This document shows, in pieces, positions 43,099-51,962 of a DNA stretch of 64,000 nt. The DNA comes from an uncultured Bacteroidales bacterium (GTDB taxonomy: Bacteria; Bacteroidota; Bacteroidia; Bacteroidales; UBA932): the NCBI GenBank assembly GCA_944323245.1, contig CALURT010000001.1:111486-175485 (forward strand), written 5' to 3'. Below the pieces are notes generated by a model. That model did no database searches and was not told the origin of the DNA. It was given only the letters and a program-made list of their open reading frames with translations. The translations under genes were made by a program, and so were the position numbers. The stretch's first letter is position 1. Each line of letters begins with the position of its first letter.

Positions 43099-44391
43099 AT
43101 GGCCAATACTCTCTGGAGCAAAGGGACAAAGGCGTCTGATGTCGTGGAAGATTTCACGGTGGGCAATGACAGGACGCTTGACCTTGCCTGGGCTTCCTAC
43201 GATGTCAAAGGCTCGAAAGCCCATATAAAAATGCTTGAGTCCATCGGACTGCTGACACCTGAAGAACTTTCGGCCCTGACTGCAGCCCTCGACAGGATTT
43301 CGGAAGACATTGAAAACGGAAAATTCATACTTGAGGACGATGTGGAAGACATCCATTCACAGGTGGAACTTCTGCTTACCCGTGAACTCGGCGACGTGGG
43401 GAAGAAAATCCATTCGGGACGCTCCCGCAATGACCAGGTTTTGGTGGATATAAAACTTTTCCTGAGAGACGAGCTGTTGAAAATCCGGGATGAAATGGTG
43501 GAACTGTTCTCCCTCCTCCAGTCTCTGAGCGAACAGCACAAGGGGGCGATGCTTCCGGGCTACACTCACGGACAGGTGGCGATGCCGTCTTCGTTCGGGC
43601 TCTGGTTCGGAGCATACGCCGAAGCCCTTGCCGATGACATGTTCATGATAAGGGGTGCTTACCGCCTCGTAAACCAGAATCCGTTGGGTTCCGCAGCCGG
43701 CTACGGCAATTCCTTCCCGTTGGACAGGGAGATGACGACTCGGCTCCTCGGCTTCGAGGATCTCGACTACAATGCCGTCGCCGCCCAGTTGAGCCGCGGT
43801 AAGGCGGAAAGGGCCGTAGCTTCGGCAATCGGAGGTGTCGCACTGACGCTCAACAAGTTTGCTTCGGACTGCTGCATGTACATGTGTACAAACTTCCAGT
43901 TCATATCGTTCCCTGACGAACTGACGACGGGCTCCAGCATAATGCCTCACAAGAAAAATCCGGACGTGTGGGAAATAATCCGGGGGAACTGCAACAGGAT
44001 AATGGCTGCGGAAAATGAAATCTCGATGCTTTGCAGCAACATGCCGCACGGATATCACAGGGATTTCCAACTGCTGAAGGACATCCTCTTCCCCGCCCTC
44101 GTACTCATGCACAAATGCCTCCGCATGACCACATTCATGCTGAGGGAAATCCGGGTAAACTCCCATGCCATTGACCCGCCATTGTATGACTACATGTTTA
44201 CAGTGGAAGAAGTCAACCGCAGGGCCTTGGGCGGCATGCCGTTCAGGGACGCCTACAAAAGCGTGGGAATCGAGGTCAACGAAGGCCGTTTCAAGGCAGA
44301 CAGGAATGTCCGGCACACACATGCCGGCAGCATAGGCAATCTGTGCAACGACAGGATTGCAGCAAAAATGAAAAAGGTATCCGAATTTTAA
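43099..44391 (+). CDS. argH: Argininosuccinate lyase
   Basis: ArgH splits argininosuccinate to arginine and fumarate, the last step of the pathway. The 430-residue protein carries the superfamily signatures: SGRSRNDQVLVDIKLFLRDE, TLPGYTH-like LPGYTHGQVAMPSSFG and GSSIMPHKKNPDVWE (the catalytic Ser loop). The C-terminal end is shorter than in E. coli ArgH, which is normal in Bacteroidota. It starts 2 bases after mgsA. Confidence 0.96.
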   Translation: MANTLWSKGTKASDVVEDFTVGNDRTLDLAWASYDVKGSKAHIKMLESIGLLTPEELSALTAALDRISEDIENGKFILEDDVEDIHSQVELLLTRELGDVGKKIHSGRSRNDQVLVDIKLFLRDELLKIRDEMVELFSLLQSLSEQHKGAMLPGYTHGQVAMPSSFGLWFGAYAEALADDMFMIRGAYRLVNQNPLGSAAGYGNSFPLDREMTTRLLGFEDLDYNAVAAQLSRGKAERAVASAIGGVALTLNKFASDCCMYMCTNFQFISFPDELTTGSSIMPHKKNPDVWEIIRGNCNRIMAAENEISMLCSNMPHGYHRDFQLLKDILFPALVLMHKCLRMTTFMLREIRVNSHAIDPPLYDYMFTVEEVNRRALGGMPFRDAYKSVGIEVNEGRFKADRNVRHTHAGSIGNLCNDRIAAKMKKVSEF

Positions 44392-44402
44392 TTCATTGAA
44401 AT

Positions 44403-45584
44403 ATGGCACATTTTTACAGATTGGCCGTAGTTTCGGCTGTTTTGGGTATGGTTACGGCATTTCCTTCAATTGCCGGGGATAAATTTTCCATTGTACAGAC
44501 TCCTTATCTGCAGGATTTGGGAGAAACCGGAGTAACTGTCGTATGGGAAACGAGTACTCCGTCCTTGGGCTGGGTAGAAATCGCTCCGGACGACGGAAGC
44601 CATTTCTATGCTTGCGACCGTCCGCAGTTTTATGATGCCGCTTTGGGAACAAGGAAGATCGGCAAACTCCACAAGGTGACGCTGACAGGGTTGGAACCTG
44701 CCACCACATACAGATACCGTGTCATCTCGAAGGAAGTCCTGGACACGGTCGCCGGAAACGCCACCTTCTATACCGGACACGTCTATACGTCATATTCCAA
44801 ACCTCTGAAGTTCAAGACCCTCGGCAACGAGCCTTCGGAATTCCACTTCACGGTAATGAACGACATACATCAGGATTCGGCACGGTTCAGCACGTTGGCA
44901 GCTGTCGGCGGAATTGACAAGGCAGCCTTCGTGGTCTTCAACGGGGATATGGTATCTTCAATGGGTACGGATACGACCATTACGAAGCAGTTCCTGAACT
45001 ATACGTCGTCTTTCTCGGGGGAAAAGCCGTTCTACATGAGCCGAGGCAATCATGAGACCCGCGGACAGTACGCCTGCACATTCATGGACTATTTCCCGTC
45101 ACCGACAGGTCTGCCGTATTACACTTTCGAATACGGGGACGTGTTTTTCATAGTATTGGACTCCGGAGAGGACAAGCCGGACGACGATGTGGAATATTAT
45201 GACAGGGCCGAATTCAGCAAATACCGCGCTCAGGAAGCCGAATGGCTGAAAACCGTCGTGGAAAGCCCTGAATTCAAAAACGCCGCATACAGGATTGTAT
45301 TCGTACACATGCCGCCTGTTGCGGAGCGGGATTCATGGTACGGCTGCTTGGAAGGGAACAGGCTCTTCGTTCCGATTCTGAACAAGGCCGGCATCGACCT
45401 GATGCTCTGTGGACATCTGCACAAATATGTCTATCATCCTGCAAGCGGGGAAGCCAACGTCTTCCCTGTCATCGTCAACGGCAATAAGACGGTGGCCAAC
45501 GTCTATGTCAAGGAGAAGTCCCTGAGCGTGGAAATCCTCGACCTCGAAGGCAAAAAGGTCAAAATCCATACGTTCAAGAAGTAA
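44403..45584 (+). CDS. Secreted metallophosphoesterase with fibronectin-type N-domain (purple acid phosphatase-like)
   Basis: The 393-residue protein has a signal peptide (up to AFPSIAG). A fibronectin III-like domain follows (TPYLQDLGETGVTVVWETST to LEPATTYRYRVIS), then a calcineurin-like phosphoesterase domain with metal motifs MNDIHQD, VFNGDMVSS, SRGNHETRG, IVFVHMPP and CGHLHKYVYHP. Purple-acid-phosphatase-like enzymes release phosphate from organic esters in the periplasm. The substrate is unknown. It follows argH by 11 bases, so it may be read from the arginine operon, and is closed by a clear terminator. Confidence 0.88.
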   Translation: MAHFYRLAVVSAVLGMVTAFPSIAGDKFSIVQTPYLQDLGETGVTVVWETSTPSLGWVEIAPDDGSHFYACDRPQFYDAALGTRKIGKLHKVTLTGLEPATTYRYRVISKEVLDTVAGNATFYTGHVYTSYSKPLKFKTLGNEPSEFHFTVMNDIHQDSARFSTLAAVGGIDKAAFVVFNGDMVSSMGTDTTITKQFLNYTSSFSGEKPFYMSRGNHETRGQYACTFMDYFPSPTGLPYYTFEYGDVFFIVLDSGEDKPDDDVEYYDRAEFSKYRAQEAEWLKTVVESPEFKNAAYRIVFVHMPPVAERDSWYGCLEGNRLFVPILNKAGIDLMLCGHLHKYVYHPASGEANVFPVIVNGNKTVANVYVKEKSLSVEILDLEGKKVKIHTFKK

Positions 45585-45619
45585 GGCTGATACCGGACTT
45601 TGCTTTCCTTCTTTATCGA

Positions 45620-45651
45620 AAAACCGACTGTATAACTATGCAGCCGGTTTT
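45620..45651 (+). terminator. Terminator after the phosphoesterase gene
   Basis: AAACCG-a-CTG (45621-45630) pairs with CAG-c-CGGTTT (45641-45650) around a 10-base loop, followed by TATTTAT. The A-rich and T-rich flanks allow action in both directions. It separates the arginine region from the polysaccharide locus. Confidence 0.72.
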
Positions 45652-45667
45652 ATTTATGTTATCTTAC

Positions 45668-45681
45668 TGTGTTCGTACACA
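45668..45681. promoter_or_regulatory. Operator-like palindrome 1 upstream of susC
   Basis: TGTGTTCGTACACA differs at one base from the perfect palindrome core TGTGTACGTACACA found at the far end of the locus (62167-62194). It lies 17 bases upstream of the -33 element, a position suited to an activator. Confidence 0.55.
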
Positions 45682-45697
45682 ATTTTCACATTTTTTA

Positions 45698-45728
45698 TTT
45701 GCTTTTATAAAAAAACTCGTTACCTTTA
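45698..45728 (+). promoter_or_regulatory. Promoter of the polysaccharide utilisation operon
   Basis: TTTG (45698-45701), 19-base spacer, TACCTTTA (45721-45728), one base off the TAnnTTTG consensus. It predicts a leader of about 100 bases before susC. An imperfect -7 fits a regulated promoter. Confidence 0.62.
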
Positions 45729-45777
45729 CACGCAAATACCGATAATAAGCGCCTGTATTTACGTTAAAAGTTAAATT

Positions 45778-45791
45778 TATGTACGGACACA
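45778..45791. promoter_or_regulatory. Operator-like palindrome 2 in the susC leader
   Basis: TATGTACGGACACA matches 12 of 14 positions of TGTGTACGTACACA. It lies downstream of the predicted transcription start, where binding could repress. Confidence 0.4.
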
Positions 45792-45837
45792 ATTATTACA
45801 AAATCCATTATAGTAACCATCATAACCGACACAAATA

Positions 45838-48800
45838 ATGACTTACTTAATTAATTCCACCATGAAAATCGCAATTGTTGCTATCGGTATAGTGACATGT
45901 GGCATTATGGCCTCTGCTCAAAGTAGGGAAATTAACGGTAAAGTAACCGATGACTCCGGGGAAAGCCTTCCTGGCGTTTATGTCATTGAAAAGGGAAATG
46001 ATGAAAACGGTACGGTTACTGACAACGACGGCTTGTTCACTCTTGAGCTCAAAGATTCGGCAAGTGTTCTTGTTTTTTCATTTCTTGGAATGGAAACCCA
46101 GGAAATCAATGTAGCTCGGGAGAAAAGTAGATTTCTTAATGTAACAATGTATCCTGATGCAGTAATGCTAGACGAAATGGTTGTTGTCGGCTATGGAACA
46201 CTGCGGAAATCGGATGCGGCTACACCAACATCCACAATCCGGGCCGACGATCTCAGCGGAAGACCCATAAATTCAATCGAAAATGCTCTTCAAGGGAAAG
46301 CAGCGGGCGTATTTGTCCGAAATGATTCCGGAGAGCCAGGCGGTGGAATAAACGTGATAATACGCGGAGCAAACTCCATAAACGGCTCAAATGCGCCATT
46401 ATATGTCGTGGACGGATTCCCTATAAATCCTGGGGAAGACGCTGGCGGTGATGCAGCAGCGACTCGCTCAAATCCTCTTTCCTACCTTAATACTTATGAT
46501 ATCGAAAGCATTGACATTTTGAAAGATGCTTCTGCAACTTCAATATATGGATCAAGAGGATCAAATGGAGTAATTTTAATTACGACAAAACAGGCCAAAT
46601 TAGGTAAAACCAGAGTAGATTTCAGTTCTCAGTGGTCTATTAGTGCAGCAGAAATGGGCTACACTTTATTGAATTCATATGATTACGCATCAATGAATAA
46701 TGAAGTGGCAAGGCTGAAATATCCGAATATGACAGAAGAGCAAATGATCGCCAACAATCTATTACCATATTACGGAGATGCCGGTGATATTACTCCAAGC
46801 CCGGAAAATTGCACTACATCATCTGATTTCTTGTCGGCAATTCTCCGGCCTGCATTTTCCCAAAATTATCAACTTACCATTTCCGGAGGCAATCGGGAAA
46901 ACAGTTACTTGATGTCTATCGGATATGTATCTCAAAATGGCGTGATACTCGGGAGCAAAATGGATAAGGCTAACGTAAGGGCAAATCTGAAAAACCAGCT
47001 TTTCCCAAGGGTCCGACTTAATTCGACTGTCGCTCTTTCTTACCTGAACAACTCGAAATCTGCCGGCACAGGAGCAAGCCTGCAAAGCGGGCCTGTATAC
47101 AACGCCATCAGAATGCGTCCCCTCGTGCCGGTATATTCAAATGACGGTGTTCCGGTATCTTACGACGAGGACGGAAATTTCGTAAGAAATCCTGTAGTAG
47201 AAGCTACCGACAAATATGACGAAGTATATCTAAGGACGGGAATAGTCAATCTGCATCTTGTAATCGACTTGGCAAAAGGCCTGACATTCAATTCCAGAGA
47301 AGGATTCAATTTCAAATCCAGTTCCCGTGATATCTTCTACCCGTTTTCTACCGCTCAAGGGCAGCAATTAAACGGACAGGCAAGAACAAATTCCCAAACC
47401 ACGACATATTTTTCTTCTGAAAATTTCTTACAATATAATAGAATTTTCAATAAGATACATTCTTTGAATGCAGTATTGGGTATTTCTTATGAACAGACCA
47501 CAAAAAATTTAAGGCTTACGGAACAGTCAAACTTTACATTTGACGATCTCGGCATCAATGCTCTCGGACTCGGCACTGATCTTTCCCAAATAACATCCAG
47601 CAAGACATTGGATGTCCTCCAATCCGCTTACATGAGAGTAAATTACAGTTTGTTGAACAGATACATATTAAACTTTACCGGAAGAGCTGACGGAAGTTCG
47701 AAGTTCGGGTCTAACAATAAATGGGGATTCTTCCCTTCAGTATCCGGAGCATGGAGAATCGCTGAAGAACCGTTTCTTGCTTCATGGACATTCCTTGATG
47801 AATTGAAATTACGGGTATCTTGGGGGATGGTCGGGAATCAGGCAATTCCATCATACCGGACAGCAGATACTTATGTAATTAACAAATATTTTATCAACTC
47901 CACAGGATACACTGCGACTTATCCGTCCAAATTAGCCAACCCTGACCTTAAATGGGAGACCACACGTACGTTAGACGTCGGTATCGACTTGTCCGTATTC
48001 GACAACCGGCTCAATCTGTCCGCTGATTATTTTATAAAAGACACTTATGACCTCTTGTTTGAAAAAACACTTCCTACATCTTCTTCCTTTCCTACAGCAT
48101 GGGTAAATATGGGAAGAATCCAGAACAAAGGTTTTGAAATCGAATTGTCTGCATATCTTTTCAACAAAAGAAATTTCAAATGGGACATTACAGCAAATAT
48201 AAGCTCTGTCAAAACCATAGCCAAAGATCTTGGAGGCGTCAAATATATCGACGGACCTAATCTTTATACATCATTGTTCACAATGCCAGGTCATCGTATC
48301 GTGGAAGGCGAAGAAATCGGATTATTTTATGGATACGAATGTATCGGGCTCATCCAACCTGAAGATTTTGAAGACTACTACGGAGGCAATCTGAATCCTA
48401 AAATGGTAGATGTCACATACGTAAACGAAAACGGGGAAACCGTAACCGAGCGGCATCGTTCTTATATTCCGGTATCGGCCAACCATAATACGCCCGGACA
48501 ATGGAAATTCAAGGACCAGAATCATGATGACATATTGTCTGAAAACGACAAGGTCCTCCTTGGGAAAGCCTTTCCGGACATGACATTCGGGCTGACGACC
48601 AACTTCAACTTATTCAGGCGATGGTCGATAAGCATGTTTTTCCAAGGTGCGACAGGATTTCAGATTATGAACCTTACCAAAGCTGTATCAAGCGGATGGG
48701 TAGGAGCAAACGGCAGACAAGATTGGTATGACAGAAGATGGACTCTTGAAAATCCGCACAACGACATCAACTACCCTGCCCCGGGAATGAACGATGCCGC

Positions 48801-49071
48801 TGGAAGGATAAACAGTGCCATGATTGAAGACGGAGACTATATCAAACTGCAGAACCTGTCTGTCAGATATAGCATACCATTAGGTAAAGCAAAATACATC
48901 AAGAAATGTGACGTTTACTTCTCTGGAAGCAACCTGTTTACAATTACCGCCTATTCCGGGCAAGACCCTGAAGTAAATGTCTTGGGTAATAACTTCCAGA
49001 CTCCAGGCGTCGATTTAGGAGCTTATCCTGTACCTCGCTCATTCACCTTAGGCGTTGATCTGTCATTTTAA
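45838..49071 (+). CDS. SusC/RagA-family TonB-dependent outer-membrane transporter
   Basis: This 1077-residue protein imports oligosaccharides across the outer membrane with its SusD lid. It has a signal peptide (MKIAIVAIGIVTCGIMASAQ), a carboxypeptidase-like regulatory domain (INGKVTDDSGESLPGVYV) and a TonB-box region before VVVGYGTLRKSDAATPTSTI. The plug contains LQGKAAGVFVRNDSGEPGGG and SIYGSRGSNGVILITTK, and a 22-strand barrel ends RSFTLGVDLSF. The start could be ATG 45838 or ATG 45862; the latter gives a cleaner signal peptide. It heads a 15.5-kb operon with gaps or overlaps of at most 17 bases. The region is visibly more AT-rich than the preceding arginine genes. Confidence 0.96.
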   Translation: MTYLINSTMKIAIVAIGIVTCGIMASAQSREINGKVTDDSGESLPGVYVIEKGNDENGTVTDNDGLFTLELKDSASVLVFSFLGMETQEINVAREKSRFLNVTMYPDAVMLDEMVVVGYGTLRKSDAATPTSTIRADDLSGRPINSIENALQGKAAGVFVRNDSGEPGGGINVIIRGANSINGSNAPLYVVDGFPINPGEDAGGDAAATRSNPLSYLNTYDIESIDILKDASATSIYGSRGSNGVILITTKQAKLGKTRVDFSSQWSISAAEMGYTLLNSYDYASMNNEVARLKYPNMTEEQMIANNLLPYYGDAGDITPSPENCTTSSDFLSAILRPAFSQNYQLTISGGNRENSYLMSIGYVSQNGVILGSKMDKANVRANLKNQLFPRVRLNSTVALSYLNNSKSAGTGASLQSGPVYNAIRMRPLVPVYSNDGVPVSYDEDGNFVRNPVVEATDKYDEVYLRTGIVNLHLVIDLAKGLTFNSREGFNFKSSSRDIFYPFSTAQGQQLNGQARTNSQTTTYFSSENFLQYNRIFNKIHSLNAVLGISYEQTTKNLRLTEQSNFTFDDLGINALGLGTDLSQITSSKTLDVLQSAYMRVNYSLLNRYILNFTGRADGSSKFGSNNKWGFFPSVSGAWRIAEEPFLASWTFLDELKLRVSWGMVGNQAIPSYRTADTYVINKYFINSTGYTATYPSKLANPDLKWETTRTLDVGIDLSVFDNRLNLSADYFIKDTYDLLFEKTLPTSSSFPTAWVNMGRIQNKGFEIELSAYLFNKRNFKWDITANISSVKTIAKDLGGVKYIDGPNLYTSLFTMPGHRIVEGEEIGLFYGYECIGLIQPEDFEDYYGGNLNPKMVDVTYVNENGETVTERHRSYIPVSANHNTPGQWKFKDQNHDDILSENDKVLLGKAFPDMTFGLTTNFNLFRRWSISMFFQGATGFQIMNLTKAVSSGWVGANGRQDWYDRRWTLENPHNDINYPAPGMNDAAGRINSAMIEDGDYIKLQNLSVRYSIPLGKAKYIKKCDVYFSGSNLFTITAYSGQDPEVNVLGNNFQTPGVDLGAYPVPRSFTLGVDLSF

Positions 49072-49081
49072 TTTATAAGCC

Positions 49082-50608
49082 ATGAAATATTCTGTAACAA
49101 ATATAATTTGCAAATTAGGTCTGACAGGATGTCTGTTTTCCGGACTTTATGGATGCCATAGTTTAGATGAAGAAGTATTTTCCGAGTTCGACAGCAAAAA
49201 CTTCTTTCAGAATGTAGAACAATTGCAAACGCAGTCTATGGGAATGTATCTGCCATATTCCCGGGCAAATACTTTCGAATTTCATTTCCTTGCATTGACA
49301 TCGATGCAAAGCCAATACACCATGACTACTGATGCTATCATGCGTAATGCCAGCATTTATGGCATCGACAATACTTTTCAAAGCCTTGCCACTGTGTGGG
49401 AATGTACTTACCAGTCAATCAACCGGGCAAATACTATCATTTCCAACGCCCATAAGGCAGATGGCGATCCGGACATAATAAACTGGCATATTGCGGAAGC
49501 CAGGTTCATGAGAGCTTGGAGTTACTATAATCTTGTCGTACTGTTCGGGGAAGTCCCTCTTCATTTGAAAGAAGTGAAAAACATTAACGAAACCATAATG
49601 CCGAAAAGTCCGATTGAGGACATTTATGCCGTAATCGTAGACGATTTGAAATTTGCATGTGACAATCTTCCGGTAGAATGGACGACTACGGCACCAGGCA
49701 GGGCTACAAAAAAAGCGGCCATAACGTTGCTCGGCAAGGTTTATCTTACTATGGCAGGCTATCCGCTAAATAAGACAGAGTATTACGCAGAAGCGGCAAA
49801 AGTACTTGAGGACATTGCCGTACGACCGTACAAATACAATTGTGCGCTTCTTGACAATATCGAGGATGTTTATGATGTCAACAACAAAAACAATCCGGAA
49901 CTGCTTTTCGTAATATCGACGGCTCGCGAAGGAGCAATGTCATGGGGAACAGCAATGCATTACTATTTCAGCGGACCGCGTTCTTTCGGAATCATGACAG
50001 GACAGGCGCCCGGATGCTCTGTCGGATGGAAAGTAAGTTTTTCAGAAGATTTATACAACCGCTATGAGCCGACTGATGACCGACGGACAAAAATCTGGGC
50101 ATATTCGTACGTCGGTGACAATGGTGTCAAAATAACATATAATGTTGACAAGGATTATCGGGCAAGCGGACGAGGTATTGTTTTAAGGAAATACGTTGAC
50201 ACCGAAGCTACAAGCAACGTACTCGGACTGAATGACAGAATAATTTACCGGTATGCGGAAACGTTGTTGCTGGCAGCAGAAGCCTATGCCAATACCGGAG
50301 AATTGCAGAAAGCACTTGTAATGTTGAATAAGGTACGCGAACGGGCCAATGCAAGGACATATTCATACGGAGAAATCGGAAGCAAGGAACAACTGCTCGA
50401 ACTGATATATACCGAACGGTCTCTTGAATTGTGCGGAGAATTTTCTGAAATCTACGACATCAGAAGATGGAACAAGGTTGAAGAAAATTTCAACAATCAC
50501 AGTAACAGGCAAATGGCACAGTTCGACAGTAAATTCAATCTTTATCCTATTCCGTCCCGGGAAATGCTATACAATACTGCTATTGAAGAAAACAATCCGG
50601 GATGGTAA
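49082..50608 (+). CDS. SusD/RagB-family glycan-binding lipoprotein
   Basis: The 508-residue lipoprotein has a lipobox (SGLYGC) with the mature chain beginning CHSLDEEVFSEFDSKNFF. The SusD TPR fold features follow: EARFMRAWSYYNLVVLFGEVPLHLKE, TKKAAITLLGKVYLTMAGYPL, DDRRTKIWAY, the C-terminal YAETLLLAAEAYANTGE, and YTERSLELCGEFSEIYDIRRW. It caps the SusC transporter and binds glycan at the surface. It lies 10 bases after susC. Ligand specificity cannot be read from sequence. Confidence 0.95.
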   Translation: MKYSVTNIICKLGLTGCLFSGLYGCHSLDEEVFSEFDSKNFFQNVEQLQTQSMGMYLPYSRANTFEFHFLALTSMQSQYTMTTDAIMRNASIYGIDNTFQSLATVWECTYQSINRANTIISNAHKADGDPDIINWHIAEARFMRAWSYYNLVVLFGEVPLHLKEVKNINETIMPKSPIEDIYAVIVDDLKFACDNLPVEWTTTAPGRATKKAAITLLGKVYLTMAGYPLNKTEYYAEAAKVLEDIAVRPYKYNCALLDNIEDVYDVNNKNNPELLFVISTAREGAMSWGTAMHYYFSGPRSFGIMTGQAPGCSVGWKVSFSEDLYNRYEPTDDRRTKIWAYSYVGDNGVKITYNVDKDYRASGRGIVLRKYVDTEATSNVLGLNDRIIYRYAETLLLAAEAYANTGELQKALVMLNKVRERANARTYSYGEIGSKEQLLELIYTERSLELCGEFSEIYDIRRWNKVEENFNNHSNRQMAQFDSKFNLYPIPSREMLYNTAIEENNPGW

Positions 50609-50621
50609 AATTTAGAAAATC

Positions 50622-51962
50622 ATGAACAACTTGTTATTGAAAATCTCATATGCCTGCATGCAAGGCATATTTACAATTATCGCATTGTTCCTGTCAATGT
50701 CATCCTGTTCGGAAAAAGGCATTGACAAAGAAAGCGAAGATATTGTTTCGTACGAACTCGCTCCGTTGCATCGTATAGGAATCCGAAAAACAAATGACAA
50801 GGCCGAATTTTACGACACGGTTACTGACGAAACGTTTCATCCGATAGGAAGCAGTTATATCAAACTGTATGTAAAAGACAACGGGAATGTCTACCATGCG
50901 AATTTTGCCGAAGGGCAGTATGATGCCAATGCTGCCGAAGCTGCATTGAACGAAATGCGCAGATGCGGATACAATATCGTAAGACTTTGGCTTTATCATG
51001 GAAGTCCGTCTTTGCAACCGATAATGTCGGTAGAAGGTCCGGAATCTACAAATGTGCCGGATTTGTATAAACCGTACATGGACAACTTCTTAGACTTTCT
51101 CGAAAGGGCGACGGGAAACAAGGTCTATGTCTATCTCGCCATTGACAGGGTCCCGCAGAATCAGTATTATCTTTCCATGTACCTGAACGGATATGATGAC
51201 ATCGGAGGAATAATAAACAGGGAATACATGGTCCCGGATGCCATTTCGGCAAAGGAAATTTACATAGACAAGATCATGGAAGCGATAAAGGAGCACAATC
51301 CGGACCTGCTGAATACGATTTTCGCTTTCGAAATAAGAAATGAGCTACATTCGACGACGGCAGACGGACCGTTCGACAAGACCGAAGGCGTCGTGGAAAC
51401 CGCCGCCGGAAGATACGACATGGCAGATCCCGTTTCCAGACAAGCCTGTCAGGATGACAATATAACCCTTTTCCTCAACAGATGCGTCGACAGAATAAAG
51501 TCACATGACCCTGACGCCCTTACGACTTCTAGCGTTTTCACTTTCGACCCTGTCGGGAAAACCGGAATGGCGGGTGACGGACTCCTTCCTGTAGACTGCA
51601 AGGACCAAAGATGGCCGGTAAGACCCGAAGTTCTGCTTAATACGAAAATCGATTTCATCGACATCCATAATTATTATCCGTGGAATTGGATGAATGGATT
51701 GGAAAGTTGCGGTTGGGAGTCACTCGACAAAACATCAAAACCGTTCATTGCCGGTGAATTCGGGGCTCACAGAACTGCGTTTCCCGATGTGAACGATGCC
51801 GCACAAGCCCTGTTCGATTACAGACAGGATATTTTGGACAGCGGCTTTCAAGGGGCCCTGCTGTTCACTTGGGATGAAACAAAGCATACCCGCTGGACCA
51901 TGGAAGAACAAGGCGGCGTAATCAAAGAAAAACTCAAACCTGAGAATATACAATGGGAATAA
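50622..51962 (+). CDS. Lipoprotein glycoside hydrolase, GH5-like TIM barrel
   Basis: The 446-residue protein has a lipoprotein signal (ALFLSMSSCSEK). Its (beta/alpha)8 core has clan GH-A features: RRCGYNIVRLWLYH, an acid/base Glu in FAFEIRNELHS near residue 240, DFIDIHNYYPWNW, and a nucleophile Glu in PFIAGEFGAHR near residue 378. This supports a retaining endo-glycosidase or exo-glycosidase related to GH5 or nearby families. The substrate is undetermined, and subfamily placement needs a CAZy comparison. The gene is third in the operon, and its end overlaps the rhamnosidase start by 10 bases. Confidence 0.78.
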   Translation: MNNLLLKISYACMQGIFTIIALFLSMSSCSEKGIDKESEDIVSYELAPLHRIGIRKTNDKAEFYDTVTDETFHPIGSSYIKLYVKDNGNVYHANFAEGQYDANAAEAALNEMRRCGYNIVRLWLYHGSPSLQPIMSVEGPESTNVPDLYKPYMDNFLDFLERATGNKVYVYLAIDRVPQNQYYLSMYLNGYDDIGGIINREYMVPDAISAKEIYIDKIMEAIKEHNPDLLNTIFAFEIRNELHSTTADGPFDKTEGVVETAAGRYDMADPVSRQACQDDNITLFLNRCVDRIKSHDPDALTTSSVFTFDPVGKTGMAGDGLLPVDCKDQRWPVRPEVLLNTKIDFIDIHNYYPWNWMNGLESCGWESLDKTSKPFIAGEFGAHRTAFPDVNDAAQALFDYRQDILDSGFQGALLFTWDETKHTRWTMEEQGGVIKEKLKPENIQWE